Source: an uncultured Acidobacteriaceae bacterium (GTDB lineage Bacteria > Acidobacteriota > Terriglobia > Terriglobales > Acidobacteriaceae). From it: DNA of 64,000 nt. The notes beneath the pieces are model-generated. The model saw only the letters and a list, made by a program, of their open reading frames with translations. It was not told the origin of the DNA and did no database searches. Positions within the stretch are counted from its first letter, which is position 1. Every line of letters starts with the position of its first letter. Position numbers and translations under genes: made by a program. The stretch spans positions 110,744 through 174,743 of the forward strand of contig CAINJJ010000053.1 in the NCBI GenBank assembly GCA_903849645.1, written 5' to 3'. Shown piece after piece: positions 35,805 to 45,915 of this stretch.

Positions 35805-37310
35805 CTACTTTCTCGATGAAGCATCTTCGACCTTGCCGCCCAGTTCCCGCTCCACCAGCGGCACCCAGAAGCGGAAGCCGGCTCCCGGCCGGTGGGCGAT
35901 GTCGACCTCGATCTTTCCACCGTGGGCGGCCAGGATGGCCCGCGTGATGGCCAGGCCCATCCCCGACCCCTTGCCCTTGGAAATACCCTTTTTCCCGCGG
36001 TAAAACTTGTCGAAGATAAACGGGAGGTCGGCGGCGTCAATGCCGGGGCCGTCGTCTTCCACCTGAAACTCGAGCCTGTTCTCACGGCGATAGCCGCGCA
36101 GCGTGATGCGTCCGCCGGGGGCGGTATAGCGGGCGGCATTTTCGAGCAGATGGCGCAGCACGCGCCCCAGCAGGTGAGGATCAAACCATGCAGGCTCGTC
36201 GGGAGTGTCGACGTCTAGCACCACGCGCCGCCCCGCCAACACCTTCCGCGACTCCTCGACCGCCTGCTCCAGCAGTTCCCTCACCTGATGCGGCGCGGGC
36301 CGCACCTCCACCACATTGGCGTCAATCTCGGCCATCTCCACCGCTTCGCCAATCAGGGTGTCGAGCCGCGCGCTCTCCTCGACCACAATGGAGGCCAGAT
36401 CCAGCCGTCCGGCTTCATCCAGGCCTGTCGTATCCAGCAGCGTGGTGGCGGCGGCGCGGATGGAGGTCAGTGGCGTGCGCAACTCATGGGTCAGCGAATC
36501 AATCAGCGCCGCGCGCAGCCGTTCTCCCGCGCGCGCCGCCTCCAGTCGCGTGGAGGCTTCAATGGCCGTGGCCCTGGTGAGAGCGATCGCCACCTGCGCG
36601 CTCATGGCTGTGGCCACCTCCTGCGAAAGGCGGGGCGGACGCACACCGAGCGCACCGACTGGGCGCAGCCCCAGCATCATGCGCACGGCGGCAATTTCCC
36701 CTGGGATGATGGCCGCGGCCTCGGCCCCCTCGGCCACCTCCCGAAGGCTGGCCTGGATGCCCATGGGCAGCTCGGCGGTGGAAGCATAGAACTGACCTTG
36801 GTCGCAGACGTAAAGCGCGACAGCATCCAGGGCAAAGACGCGGGCGATAATCCGGGGCAAATCGCGAACCAGGACGGCGGCGTCCCCCTGCAGCATCATC
36901 TCCTGGCTCAGGGTATAGAGCCGCTCCAGGTCCTCGCGGCGCTCTGTGGCCTGGCGGGCGCGGCGGCGGGCCAGCTCGGCCACGCGCGCCACCACGGCGC
37001 AGCACACCAGAAAGCAGATCATGGCCACCCATTGCTGGACGCCCACAATCTGCATGGTGCGGATCGGCGGCAGAAAGTAGTAGTCGAACGCGACGGCGCA
37101 GAGCAGGGTGACAAAGACCGCCAGCAGGATGCCTGCCTGTGACGCAAACCAAACCACCAACGCCAGGAAGACCATGCCCGCCGTGGTGGAGTTGGCCCCC
37201 AGCCACACCATGAGCACCGTAGCGGCAGAGGCCACCAGCATGGCTCCGAGCCACTGGGCGCCGCTTCGCACATACCCTGGCAGTTGCATCATGGTATCCA
37301 CGGAAATCAT
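35805..37310 (-). CDS. kdpD: truncated KdpD-type sensor histidine kinase
   Basis: A 501-residue sensor kinase corresponding to the C-terminal half of KdpD. GGAGG lies 6 bp before the ATG. The four-helix membrane region (DUF4118, about 20-120: ...FDYYFLPPIRTMQIVG...) is followed by a GAF-like domain, the dimerisation domain with the H-box SLTHELRTPLTSI, and an ATPase domain with NAARY, DDGPGI and GSGMGLA. The roughly 370-residue N-terminal KdpD domain and universal-stress domain of full-length KdpD are missing, so potassium or ATP sensing through these parts is not possible. It is divergent from kdpE by 47 bp, as if each half of the two-component system had its own promoter. Confidence 0.87.
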   Translation of the reverse strand: MISVDTMMQLPGYVRSGAQWLGAMLVASAATVLMVWLGANSTTAGMVFLALVVWFASQAGILLAVFVTLLCAVAFDYYFLPPIRTMQIVGVQQWVAMICFLVCCAVVARVAELARRRARQATERREDLERLYTLSQEMMLQGDAAVLVRDLPRIIARVFALDAVALYVCDQGQFYASTAELPMGIQASLREVAEGAEAAAIIPGEIAAVRMMLGLRPVGALGVRPPRLSQEVATAMSAQVAIALTRATAIEASTRLEAARAGERLRAALIDSLTHELRTPLTSIRAAATTLLDTTGLDEAGRLDLASIVVEESARLDTLIGEAVEMAEIDANVVEVRPAPHQVRELLEQAVEESRKVLAGRRVVLDVDTPDEPAWFDPHLLGRVLRHLLENAARYTAPGGRITLRGYRRENRLEFQVEDDGPGIDAADLPFIFDKFYRGKKGISKGKGSGMGLAITRAILAAHGGKIEVDIAHRPGAGFRFWVPLVERELGGKVEDASSRK

Positions 37311-37357
37311 ACCCGCCCTCCGGCGATGATGTACTCTTCCAGTGAAAGCGGGGAGAG

Positions 37358-38053
37358 ATGCCGGGCAGGATTCTGGTGATTGACGACGAGCCGCAGATTA
37401 CGCGGGTGCTGCGCGCATCGCTCACCGCGCAGGGCTTTGACGTGCGCACCGCCAACGACCCGGAAGAAGGCCTGCTGGTTTATCGCGACTGGGCTCCGGA
37501 CCTGGTGATTACGGACCTGATGATGCCGGGGTTGAGCGGCGTGGAGGTCTGCCGCGCCATCCGCGCGCAAGGGGCGACGCCGGTGCTGGTTCTGAGTGTT
37601 CGCGACCACGAACGCTCCAAGGTGGAGGCGCTGGACGCGGGCGCCGACGACTACGTCACCAAGCCCTTCAATACCCAGGAACTGCTGGCTCGCGTCCGCG
37701 CCCACCTGCGCCGCGCCCCGGAGCGCACCACTGCGGCCATCGAGGCGGGCGACTTTGTGGTGGATACGACGGCCCACTCCATCACGGTGCTGGGCAAGCC
37801 GATTCACCTGACGCCCAAGGAGTTTGACCTGCTGCTCCACCTGGCGCGGCAGGCGGGCAAGGTGATTACGCACCGTGCCCTGTTGACGGCGGTCTGGGGA
37901 GCGCAGGCGGCGCATCAGCCCGAGTACCTGCGCGTCTTCATCGGCCAGTTGCGCAAAAAGCTGGAAGCCGAGACCGGCAGGCAGTACATCCAGACCGAGC
38001 CGTGGGTCGGCTATCGCTTCCTCCCGGAAGGTTTTGCCGGCAACGAAGAGTAG
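37358..38053 (+). CDS. kdpE: KdpE, OmpR-family response regulator
   Basis: A 231-residue regulator with receiver (about 4-117; acidic pair DDE at 8-10, Asp53 in VITDLMMPG, Lys in VTKPFN) and an OmpR/PhoB winged-helix (about 135-227; LTPKEFDLLLHLARQAGKVITH). It activates the kdpFABC operon when potassium is scarce; the partner is the divergently encoded sensor. The ATG follows a GGGGAGAG site. It lies 160 bp upstream of the first small kdp gene. Confidence 0.93.
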   Translation: MPGRILVIDDEPQITRVLRASLTAQGFDVRTANDPEEGLLVYRDWAPDLVITDLMMPGLSGVEVCRAIRAQGATPVLVLSVRDHERSKVEALDAGADDYVTKPFNTQELLARVRAHLRRAPERTTAAIEAGDFVVDTTAHSITVLGKPIHLTPKEFDLLLHLARQAGKVITHRALLTAVWGAQAAHQPEYLRVFIGQLRKKLEAETGRQYIQTEPWVGYRFLPEGFAGNEE

Positions 38054-38213
38054 GGGCTTCCCAGCCAGCCTTCGTCCCACCTTCTGGCACAAGTCCCCCG
38101 GCTTTACGTCTTCATTACGAATCCCTTCGCATACTCAAACGAGTCGTTCGCCAGAATCATTCTTGAGCAAGCGGGCAGATCGCCGCCGGCTCAGAGGACT
38201 CGGAGACCACCCA

Positions 38214-38300
38214 ATGCAAGATGCAACCATGCTGCTGTTCACCGTTGTTTTCTTTGTCGTGGCGCTTCTCTACGCCAAGGCATGCCAGAAGCTGAGGTAA
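38214..38300 (+). CDS. 28-residue single-span membrane peptide at the head of the kdp operon
   Basis: A short gene with its own GGAG 8 bp upstream of the ATG and stop TAA at 38298. It encodes 28 residues: a hydrophobic helix (LLFTVVFFVVALLYA) followed by a short tail AKACQKLR. The pattern F-x5-Y-x-x-x-C-x-x-L recalls small conserved membrane peptides found just before kdpF in several bacterial kdp operons. The two-codon-scale gap to kdpF (3 bp) argues for one transcript. It could assist KdpFABC assembly or stability; no function is known from the sequence. Confidence 0.65.
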   Translation: MQDATMLLFTVVFFVVALLYAKACQKLR

Positions 38301-38303
38301 CCC

Positions 38304-38399
38304 ATGCAAATCGAATTCATCACCGCCGCCGCGCTGGTACTTTCTGTCCTGCTGCTTGGCTACCTGGTTCTCACGCTGCTCTACCCGGAGAAATTCTGA
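38304..38399 (+). CDS. kdpF: KdpF, small subunit of potassium-transporting ATPase
   Basis: A 31-residue single-span peptide. It begins MQIEFITAAALVLSVLLLGY and ends LLYPEKF, the YPEKF/RPE[RK]F ending being the hallmark of KdpF. GAGG lies 6 bp before the ATG. KdpF stabilises the KdpABC complex in the inner membrane. It ends 1 bp before the kdpA ATG. Confidence 0.9.
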   Translation: MQIEFITAAALVLSVLLLGYLVLTLLYPEKF

Positions 38400-38400
38400 C

Positions 38401-40125
38401 ATGACCGCAAATGGCTGGCTGCAGTTTGCCCTCTACTGCCTCATCCTGCTGGCGACGGTTCGGCCGGTGGGCATCTACCTGGCGCGGGTGCTGGAAGGGG
38501 AACGCACGTGGCTCACGCCGCTGCTGCGCCCCATCGAACGGCTGATCTACAAGCTCAGCGGGGTTAACGCCGACCAGGAGATGGACTGGCGTCAATACGC
38601 CTTTGCGTTGCTGGGCTTCTCGGGAGTGAGCCTGCTGGTCACTTACGGCATCGAGCGGCTGCAAAACCTGCTGCCCTTCAATCCTCAGGGGCTTGCCGCG
38701 GTTGGCCCCGACCTGGCCTGGAGCACTGCCGCCAGCTTTACCACCAACACCAACTGGCAGTCGTATGTGCCCGAAACCACCATGAGCTATCTGACCCAGA
38801 TGGCCGCGCTCGCAACACATAACTTCTTTTCCGCGGCATGCGGCATCGCAGTGGCCATCGCGCTCATTCGCGGCATCAAGCGAACCACCTCCGGGACCAT
38901 CGGCAATTTCTGGGTGGACATGACGCGGACCATGCTTTACGTCCTGGTCCCGGCGTCGCTCGTCTATGCGCTGCTGCTGGTGGCGCAGGGAGTGCCGCAG
39001 AATCTGAGCGCCTACACGCAGGCGCACACCCTCGAACAGCAGACGCAGACCATCGCGCAGGGCCCCGTGGCTTCGCAGGAAGCCATCAAGATGCTGGGCA
39101 CCAACGGCGGCGGATTCTTCAACGCCAACAGCTCCCATCCCTTTGAGAACCCCACCCCGTTTTCAAACCTGCTGCAGATGCTCTCCATCTTTGTGATTCC
39201 GGCCGGACTCACCTTCACGCTGGGCCGTCTGACCGGCTCGCCGGGCCATGGATGGGCGGTGCTGGCCGCCATGTTCGTGCTCTTCGCGGCGGGCTTCACC
39301 ACCGTCTACTGGGCGGAGGCGCAGCCGCACCCCTTGATTCACGGCGCGGCGCAAGCCGGTACGCTGACGGCCCCCGGCGGCAACATGGAGGGCAAGGAGG
39401 TTCGCTTCGGCGTCTCGCAGTCCGCGCTCTTCGCCACCATCACTACGGACGCCAGTTGCGGCGCGGTGAATACCATGCACGACTCGCTCACGCCGCTGGG
39501 AGGCATGGTTGTGCTCACCAACATCATGCTGGGCGAGGTAGTGTTTGGCGGCGTGGGCGCGGGGCTCTACGGCATCCTGATCTTCGTGGTGCTTTCGGTC
39601 TTTATCGCTGGTCTCATGGTGGGCCGCACGCCGGAGTACCTGGGCAAGAAGATCGAGGCCTACGACGTGAAGATGTCCATGCTCTATGTGCTCATCTTCC
39701 CGCTCATCATTCTCACGCTGACGGCCATCTCTATTCTTTCGCCCACCATCGGGCTGAGCAGCCTGGCCAACCAGGGACCGCACGGGCTCACCGAAATTCT
39801 CTACGCCTTTACCTCCGCGGTGGGCAACAACGGCTCTGCCTTTGCGGGGCTGAACGCCAATACCTGGTGGTACAACGTGGTGCTTGGCTGGGCCATGCTG
39901 GGCGGGCGCTTTCTCATGCTGATTCCAGTGCTGGCCCTGGCCGGCAACCTGGCGCAGAAGAAGAGCGTGCCTCCGTCGCCGGGAACATTCCCGGTGAACG
40001 GCTCCATCTTCACCATCCTGCTGGTCGGCGTGATTCTCATCCTCGGGGCGCTCACGTTCTTCCCCGCCCTCAGCCTGGGACCCATTCTCGAACACCTGCT
40101 GCTCAAGGCTGGCCAGGTGTTCTAG
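38401..40125 (+). CDS. kdpA: KdpA, potassium-binding channel subunit
   Basis: A 574-residue polytopic membrane protein of the Kdp high-affinity K+ pump. The ATG at 38401 follows the kdpF stop immediately and has a GGAG element about 10 bp upstream. Selectivity-filter-like repeats are visible: [56 protein letters not shown] and [17 protein letters not shown]. It selects and conducts K+ while KdpB hydrolyses ATP. Confidence 0.96.
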   Translation: MTANGWLQFALYCLILLATVRPVGIYLARVLEGERTWLTPLLRPIERLIYKLSGVNADQEMDWRQYAFALLGFSGVSLLVTYGIERLQNLLPFNPQGLAAVGPDLAWSTAASFTTNTNWQSYVPETTMSYLTQMAALATHNFFSAACGIAVAIALIRGIKRTTSGTIGNFWVDMTRTMLYVLVPASLVYALLLVAQGVPQNLSAYTQAHTLEQQTQTIAQGPVASQEAIKMLGTNGGGFFNANSSHPFENPTPFSNLLQMLSIFVIPAGLTFTLGRLTGSPGHGWAVLAAMFVLFAAGFTTVYWAEAQPHPLIHGAAQAGTLTAPGGNMEGKEVRFGVSQSALFATITTDASCGAVNTMHDSLTPLGGMVVLTNIMLGEVVFGGVGAGLYGILIFVVLSVFIAGLMVGRTPEYLGKKIEAYDVKMSMLYVLIFPLIILTLTAISILSPTIGLSSLANQGPHGLTEILYAFTSAVGNNGSAFAGLNANTWWYNVVLGWAMLGGRFLMLIPVLALAGNLAQKKSVPPSPGTFPVNGSIFTILLVGVILILGALTFFPALSLGPILEHLLLKAGQVF

Positions 40126-40168
40126 GTTTCCCCCTTCACCGCATCAAGACTGGACGAAACGGACTGTC

Positions 40169-42202
40169 ATGGCTGATAAAAAGAGTCTCTGGAATACCGG
40201 CATCATGGCTCAGGCGCTGCTGGATTCGGTGCGCAAGCTCGACCCCCGCGGCATGGTCAAGAACCCGGTGATGTTTGTGGTTGAGGTGGGCAGCGTGCTC
40301 ACCACGCTGCTGCTCATCGACAACACGGTGCATCATCGCCCTGGCTTCGGCTTCAATCTGCAGATCACCCTGTGGCTGTGGTTCACAGTGCTGTTTGCCA
40401 ACTTTGCCGAAGCCATGGCCGAGGGCCGCGGCAAGGCCCAGGCCGACACTCTGCGCAAGGCCAAGGGCGAGACCATTGCCCTGCGCTACACCGAGTCAAA
40501 CAGCCTGGAAGAAGTGGCCAGCGCGCTGCTTCGCTCAGGCGACGTGATCTACGTCGAGGCGGGCAGCTATATCTCCGGCGACGGCGAAGTGATCGAGGGC
40601 GTTGCCTCGGTGGACGAATCGGCCATCACCGGGGAATCGGCTCCGGTCATTCGCGAAGCGGGCGGCGACCGCTCGGCCGTGACCGGCGGCACCAGAGTGC
40701 TGTCGGACTGGATCAAGGTGCGCATCACCTCCAACCCTGGCGAGACCTTCCTGGACCGAATGATCGCGCTGGTGGAAGGCGCAACGCGCCAGAAGACGCC
40801 CAACGAGATCGCCCTCAGCATTCTGCTCTCGGGCCTGACCATTGTGTTCCTGCTCGCGGTGGTCACGCTGCAGCCCTTCGCCATGTACTCGAAGGCTCCG
40901 CAAACGGTCTTCGTGCTCGTGTCGCTGCTGGTCTGCCTGATCCCCACCACCATCGGTGGCCTGCTTTCGGCCATCGGCATTGCCGGGATGGACCGCCTCG
41001 TACAGTACAACGTTCTTGCCATGAGCGGACGCGCTGTGGAGGCGGCCGGCGATGTGAACACGCTGCTGCTGGACAAGACCGGCACCATCACGCTGGGCAA
41101 CCGGCAGGCCACCGAGTTCATGCCCGCGCCGGACGTGAGCGCCGAGCGCCTGGCCGATGCGGCGCAGCTCTCGTCCCTGTCTGACGAAACCCCCGAAGGC
41201 CGCTCCATTGTGGTGCTCGCCAAGGAAAAGTACAACCTGCGCGGGCGCGATTTGGCCAACATTCATGCCGAGTTTGTGCCCTTCAGCGCGCAGACCCGCA
41301 TGAGCGGCGTCAACCTGCCCGGCGTACGCATCCGCAAGGGCTCGGTGGACGCCATTGCGCGTTTCCTTGAGGAGCAGGGCGTGCCGCTGCCCAAGAAGGT
41401 GCGTGACGACGTGGAAGCTGTGGCGCGCCTGGGCGGAACCCCGCTGGTAGTCTGCGAAAACTCGACCGCGCTCGGCGTGATCTATCTCAAGGACATCGTC
41501 AAGGGAGGCCTCAGCGAGCGCCTGGCGCGGCTGCGCGCCATGGGCATCCGCACCATCATGATCACCGGCGACAACCCGCTGACCGCCGCCGTGATCGCTC
41601 GCGAAGCCGGCGTGGACGACTTTTTGGCCGAAGCCAAGCCCAAGGACAAGATGGACCTGATCAAGCGCGAGCAGGCCAAGGGCAAGCTGGTGGCCATGAC
41701 CGGCGACGGCACCAACGACGCTCCCGCGCTGGCCCAGGCCGATGTGGGCGTGGCCATGAACTCCGGAACGCAGGCAGCCAAGGAAGCCGGCAACATGGTG
41801 GATCTGGATTCAAACCCCACCAAGCTCATCGAGATCGTGGAGATCGGCAAACAATTGCTCATGACCCGCGGCGCGCTGACCACGTTCTCCATCGCCAACG
41901 ATGTGGCCAAGTACTTCGCCATCATCCCCGCCATGTTCGCCGGGGTCTTCCCGGTGCTCAACGCGCTCAACATCATGTATCTGCACTCGCCGCAGTCGGC
42001 CATTCTGTCGGCGGTCATCTTCAACGCCGTGATCATTGTGGCGCTGATTCCGCTGGCGCTCAAGGGCGTGAAATACGAGCCCAAGGCGGCCGACGTGCTG
42101 CTGCGCCAGAACCTGCTGGTCTACGGCGTGGGCGGCATCATCATTCCCTTCATCGGCATCAAGGCAGTTGACCTGTGCCTCGTAGCCCTGCACCTGGCAT
42201 AG
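40169..42202 (+). CDS. kdpB: KdpB, P-type potassium ATPase subunit
   Basis: A 677-residue P-type ATPase. Landmarks: actuator-domain TGES ([10 protein letters not shown]), phosphorylation site DKTGT ([13 protein letters not shown]) near residue 308, the membrane region with [10 protein letters not shown], and hinge motif [15 protein letters not shown]. It phosphorylates itself with ATP and couples this to K+ entry through KdpA. It lies 43 bp after kdpA. Confidence 0.97.
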   Translation: MADKKSLWNTGIMAQALLDSVRKLDPRGMVKNPVMFVVEVGSVLTTLLLIDNTVHHRPGFGFNLQITLWLWFTVLFANFAEAMAEGRGKAQADTLRKAKGETIALRYTESNSLEEVASALLRSGDVIYVEAGSYISGDGEVIEGVASVDESAITGESAPVIREAGGDRSAVTGGTRVLSDWIKVRITSNPGETFLDRMIALVEGATRQKTPNEIALSILLSGLTIVFLLAVVTLQPFAMYSKAPQTVFVLVSLLVCLIPTTIGGLLSAIGIAGMDRLVQYNVLAMSGRAVEAAGDVNTLLLDKTGTITLGNRQATEFMPAPDVSAERLADAAQLSSLSDETPEGRSIVVLAKEKYNLRGRDLANIHAEFVPFSAQTRMSGVNLPGVRIRKGSVDAIARFLEEQGVPLPKKVRDDVEAVARLGGTPLVVCENSTALGVIYLKDIVKGGLSERLARLRAMGIRTIMITGDNPLTAAVIAREAGVDDFLAEAKPKDKMDLIKREQAKGKLVAMTGDGTNDAPALAQADVGVAMNSGTQAAKEAGNMVDLDSNPTKLIEIVEIGKQLLMTRGALTTFSIANDVAKYFAIIPAMFAGVFPVLNALNIMYLHSPQSAILSAVIFNAVIIVALIPLALKGVKYEPKAADVLLRQNLLVYGVGGIIIPFIGIKAVDLCLVALHLA

Positions 42203-42236
42203 AGTCCGCGGGCCGCAACCCGCAAGGAGATTCACT

Positions 42237-42860
42237 GTGCATTCCACATCGACCATCGCTCCGCCGGCCGTATCCAAGGCAGTTTCGGCCTCTCACTCCG
42301 TGTGGAGAACCTCCATCCGATTTACCCTCGTCGCCACGCTGCTGGTGGGCCTGGGCTACCCGCTCGTGGTGACGGGCATCGCCGCGGTCCTGTTCCCGCA
42401 CAAGGCCGGAGGAAGCCTCATCAAACTCAGCGACGGCACCGTCATCGGCTCGGAGCTGCTCGCCCAGAGCTTCACCTCCGACAAGTACTTCCATCCGCGT
42501 CCCTCAGCGGCGGGCAATGGCTACGATGCAACCGCCTCGGGCGGCAGCAATCTGGCCCAATCCTCCAAGGCGCTGGTGGACCGCATCCAGGGCTCCATCG
42601 ACAAGCTGGCCGCGGAGAACCCCGGCCATCCTGTCCCTATCGACCTTGTCACCACCTCAGCCTCCGGGCTTGACCCGGACATCACCCCGGACGCGGCCCG
42701 CTTTCAGGCGCCGCGCATCGCCAAAGCGCGCCACCTCGGCGACGCGCAGGTCGCCGGCCTCATCGAGCAGAACACAGCGGGTCGGCAGTTTGGCCTGCTC
42801 GGCGAACCGCGCGTCAACGTGCTGGCCCTCAACCTCGAGCTCGACAAGCTCGCGAAATAA
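42237..42860 (+). CDS. kdpC: KdpC, catalytic chaperone subunit
   Basis: A 207-residue protein with one transmembrane helix (about 28-52, FTLVATLLVGLGYPLVVTGI) and an extracytoplasmic domain ending in LALNLELDKL. Conserved features include IGSELLAQSFTSDKYFHPRPSA and SGGSNLAQSS, and DLVTTSASGLDPDITPDAA, strong family marks. GTG start with AAGGAGA 6 bp upstream. It raises the ATP affinity of KdpB. Last gene of the kdp operon. Confidence 0.95.
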   Translation: MHSTSTIAPPAVSKAVSASHSVWRTSIRFTLVATLLVGLGYPLVVTGIAAVLFPHKAGGSLIKLSDGTVIGSELLAQSFTSDKYFHPRPSAAGNGYDATASGGSNLAQSSKALVDRIQGSIDKLAAENPGHPVPIDLVTTSASGLDPDITPDAARFQAPRIAKARHLGDAQVAGLIEQNTAGRQFGLLGEPRVNVLALNLELDKLAK

Positions 42861-42884
42861 GTGTGCGGCTTCCCCGCGCAAAAG

Positions 42885-42934
42885 CAATCGCTCCAGTCAG
42901 CCCCGGATATCTTTGGGGCGGGCTGGAGCGATTG
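42885..42934. terminator. long hairpin between convergent kdpC and GH3 genes
   Basis: A perfect 12-bp outer stem, CAATCGCTCCAG with CTGGAGCGATTG, encloses an inner GCCCC/GGGGC stem. A short T-run (about 42879-42884 read on the minus strand as CTTTTG) suits termination of the GH3 transcript, and the stem may serve both directions. Confidence 0.7.
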
Positions 42935-42957
42935 GTGTTGAAGCGGCCTGCTCCGCG

Positions 42958-45570
42958 CTACTTGACCGGCAGCACGATCGCCTTCTCCAGGGTGATCTTG
43001 CCTTCCAGTTGAGGATCAGCCGACGAGCGGCTCACGTGCACGGTGAAGCTGCCCGCGTCCGCATGCCACGCCGCCGCCTTCTCGTCATACCAGGTAAAGG
43101 ACCGGGCATCCAGAGGCACCGTCACATGGCGAGTCTGGCCGGGATCAAGCGCCACGCGCGCAAAGCCCTTGAGCTCCTGCGGAGGCCGCGCGATCTTTGG
43201 CTTGTCTTCGCTCACGTAGACCTGCGCCACGTCGGCGCCGGCTTTGGTTCCCGTGTTGGTAACGTCGAAGCTGATCTCGAAGCCACCGTTGCCGCCGGCC
43301 GGCTGGATGGCCAGTCCCGCATATTTGAAGCTGGTGTAGGAGAGCCCGTAGCCGAAGGGGAACAGCGGCTTGACGCCATTGTGCTCATAACCGCGATAAC
43401 CCACAAAGACCTCGTCCTTGTAGGGAATATCGAGCGTTCCCGGCGTGGGGTAATACCAGGCGTAGGAGGGGTTGTCCTCCAGCTTGCGCTCCCAACTGAT
43501 GGGCAGGCGGCCCGAGGGGTTGATGTCGCCAAAGATGGCCTCGGCCAGCGCCGTGCCGCCTTCCTGGCCCGGATACCAGTTCTCGATGACCCCTGCCACC
43601 TTGTCGATCCAGCGCGAAGCGTCCACCGCGCCGCCCGAAGTGATGGCTACAATGGTGTTGGGATTGGCGGCCGCAATCTTCAGAATCAGCTCGTCCTGCC
43701 CCGGAGGCAGCCGGAACTCGCGGTCTGCGCCTTCGGTCTCGATCTCGGCGTTGTAACCCACGGCCACGATGACCGCATCGGCCTTCTTGGCAATCCCGAC
43801 CGCCGAGTCAGCAGCCAGTGTGCCATTGAGGGTAGCGCCGATTTTGACCATGCCGCCCGTGAAGGGCACCGTGTCCAGAATCTCAAGCACCACCTTGTGC
43901 GGGCCCGGCGTCAACGCGACCGTCGTCTGCGCCACCGCGGACTTGGGCACCTCTGCGTGGTCGATCACCGTCTTGCCGTCGACCAGGAACCGCGTGCGCC
44001 CCTGGTACTCCACAAAGAACAGGTAATCGCCCGGAGCGCGGGCCATGTAATAGCCGGTCCAGCGCGTGTATGTGGGGGTCGGCGTGGCGTTCATGATGCC
44101 CATCATGATCTCCGCCGGCATGGAAGCGACCAGCTCCGAGGTGTCCTGCGCCGATGTCCCTGCGCCCGCCTCGAAGCCTCCGCTGGTGCTGGCCATCATC
44201 TCGGTCTTCGTCGCGATGGGTTTGCCCTCGAACTTGGGATTGTCAAAAGTCTCGACGGTGAGACCCGGCGCGAACTTGTCCGGGGCCAGCATAAAGCCCG
44301 AACGCATGGCGATCAGCCCCAGGCTGGGCAGTCCGCGGTCATAGAGCACGGTTCCACTGGTCCCGAGCCGGTCGCTGATGCCCTTGAGAGCGCTCACCGA
44401 AGCAAACACGGGCACCTCGCCGCTGCCGCCGGCGGTGGGGCTGCCGGGGAAGGCGTCGGGGCCGATAACCGCGATGGTCTTGACCTTGGCCGGGTCGAGC
44501 GGCAACAGGTTCCTGTCGTTCTTGAGCAGCACCAGGCCTTCGCGCGCGCCCTGGAGCGCCGCCACGCGGCCCTGCTGGTTGTAGCGCGGAATGGAGTTGT
44601 CCAGCGGGTCCTTGTCCATCCAGCCAAAGCGGTAGGCCACGCGCAGCAGACGGCGAATCTTGTCGTCGATGGTGGCTTCCTTGACCGTGCCGGACTTGAT
44701 TGCAGGCAGGAGCGACTTCTCGTTCATGTAGGTGCCAAAGGGCATTTCCAGATCCATGCCGGCATTGGCCGCGGCCACGCCGTCGTGGGTGGCGGTCCAG
44801 TCGGACATCATCAGCCCGTCAAAGCCCCACTGCTCTTTCGCGATCTCCACGTTCAGGTGGTAGTTCTGCGTGGCGTGCTCCCCGTTGAGAAAGTTGTAGG
44901 AGTCCATGATGGAGCCAACATGCGCCTTCTTCACAGCCGCCTCAAACGCAGGCAGGTAGATCTCGCGCAGCGCCCGCTCGCTCACCACGGAGTTCGAGGT
45001 AAAGCGGAAATACTCCGAGTTGTTGGCCGCGTAGTGCTTGATCGTCGCGCTCACGCCCTGCGATTGCACCCCGTTGATATAGCCGACAGCGGTCTCGGCC
45101 GCCAGGAACGGGTCCTCGCCAAAATACTCAAAGTTGCGGCCGTTCATGGGCTCCTTGTAGATGTTCACGCCGGGGCCGAGCAGGTAGGCTGCTCCGCGTG
45201 AGCGCGCATCGCGCCCAATCTGCGTGCCGATGGCCGTGGCCAGGTCGCGGTCCCAGCTCGCCGCCAGGCCGATGCCCGCGGCATAGGCCGTGGAAGGAGC
45301 GGGAATGTGCGCGCCCACCGGCCCGTCACTCATCCTAAAGGCGGGAATTCCCAGCCGTGGAATGGGTGTGGAAGCCATCATTGTGGCTCCGGAGAGCATG
45401 TGAATCTTCTCTTGCAGCGTGAGCTTGGAGATCAGGTCATTGATCTTCTTTTCGGTGTCCGCGCTCTGCGCGCGCCCTGCCGCTCCTGAAAAAAGGACGG
45501 CCAAAGTGAGAATGAGAGAGACGGCGATGCGCGTCGTCCGCGCCTGTCTGCCTCGAATTACGAGTTGCAT
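42958..45570 (-). CDS. glycoside hydrolase family 3 with inserted PA14 domain, secreted
   Basis: An 870-residue enzyme; AGGAGG sits 4 bp before the ATG. A signal peptide (about 12-35, ending AAGRAQS) is followed by the GH3 barrel with IKHYAANNSE and the nucleophile MMSDWTATH (Asp), then the alpha/beta sandwich, a PA14-type carbohydrate-binding insert at about residues 415-555 (TRWTGYYMARAPGDYLFF), and a C-terminal fibronectin-like domain (VSEDKPKIARPPQELKGF). It probably cleaves beta-glucosides or beta-xylosides outside the cytoplasm. It diverges from the lut-rha operon and shares its promoter region. Confidence 0.93.
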   Translation of the reverse strand: MQLVIRGRQARTTRIAVSLILTLAVLFSGAAGRAQSADTEKKINDLISKLTLQEKIHMLSGATMMASTPIPRLGIPAFRMSDGPVGAHIPAPSTAYAAGIGLAASWDRDLATAIGTQIGRDARSRGAAYLLGPGVNIYKEPMNGRNFEYFGEDPFLAAETAVGYINGVQSQGVSATIKHYAANNSEYFRFTSNSVVSERALREIYLPAFEAAVKKAHVGSIMDSYNFLNGEHATQNYHLNVEIAKEQWGFDGLMMSDWTATHDGVAAANAGMDLEMPFGTYMNEKSLLPAIKSGTVKEATIDDKIRRLLRVAYRFGWMDKDPLDNSIPRYNQQGRVAALQGAREGLVLLKNDRNLLPLDPAKVKTIAVIGPDAFPGSPTAGGSGEVPVFASVSALKGISDRLGTSGTVLYDRGLPSLGLIAMRSGFMLAPDKFAPGLTVETFDNPKFEGKPIATKTEMMASTSGGFEAGAGTSAQDTSELVASMPAEIMMGIMNATPTPTYTRWTGYYMARAPGDYLFFVEYQGRTRFLVDGKTVIDHAEVPKSAVAQTTVALTPGPHKVVLEILDTVPFTGGMVKIGATLNGTLAADSAVGIAKKADAVIVAVGYNAEIETEGADREFRLPPGQDELILKIAAANPNTIVAITSGGAVDASRWIDKVAGVIENWYPGQEGGTALAEAIFGDINPSGRLPISWERKLEDNPSYAWYYPTPGTLDIPYKDEVFVGYRGYEHNGVKPLFPFGYGLSYTSFKYAGLAIQPAGGNGGFEISFDVTNTGTKAGADVAQVYVSEDKPKIARPPQELKGFARVALDPGQTRHVTVPLDARSFTWYDEKAAAWHADAGSFTVHVSRSSADPQLEGKITLEKAIVLPVK

Positions 45571-45915
45571 GGTGCCTCCTGAAGTTGGGACCGGCCAATT
45601 CTAATCCAAGTGCCGGGTTTATGGTCTGCCGCGGGGCTTGACTGCACGGCGCGGGTCCAACCCAGCCCTTGCCCTCTCGATAGCGCTCAAAAATGACACC
45701 TTGGCTCCATATACATGGGACGGAAACTTCGCTTTAATGGTTCCAGAACCACGAGATTGGTGAACAAGAGGCCTCCTGAAGCTGCATTCGGGCGGTCGCC
45801 TGCGCGCCGGAAAAAGAAAATGGTACGGTGCGATGAATTGCAATAGACAATTCGTATCTCTATCGAATACTATTCCCCTTTCGGATAGCCCGTCCGTAAG
45901 AATTGGGTGCCATTG
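45571..45915. other. divergent promoter region between GH3 and lut-rha operons
   Basis: About 345 bp with no gene. Near the right end is the promoter and inverted repeat listed at 45844-45873; otherwise nothing recognisable. Confidence 0.6.
45844..45873 (+). promoter_or_regulatory. candidate promoter with overlapping inverted repeat for lutABC-rhaI
   Basis: TAGACA (45844-45849), 18 bp spacer, TACTAT (45868-45873). The spacer holds ATTCG-N9-CGAAT (45850-45868), a position that would let a repressor or activator control it. CAATTCGTAT here resembles CAATTCGCAT in the promoter of the aldolase/dehydrogenase gene (51347-51356). Confidence 0.45.

Noticed and set aside
42517..45201. Plus-strand open frame of about 890 codons opposite the GH3 gene
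   Set aside because: It is antisense to GH3, overlaps kdpC in another frame and carries no family signature.
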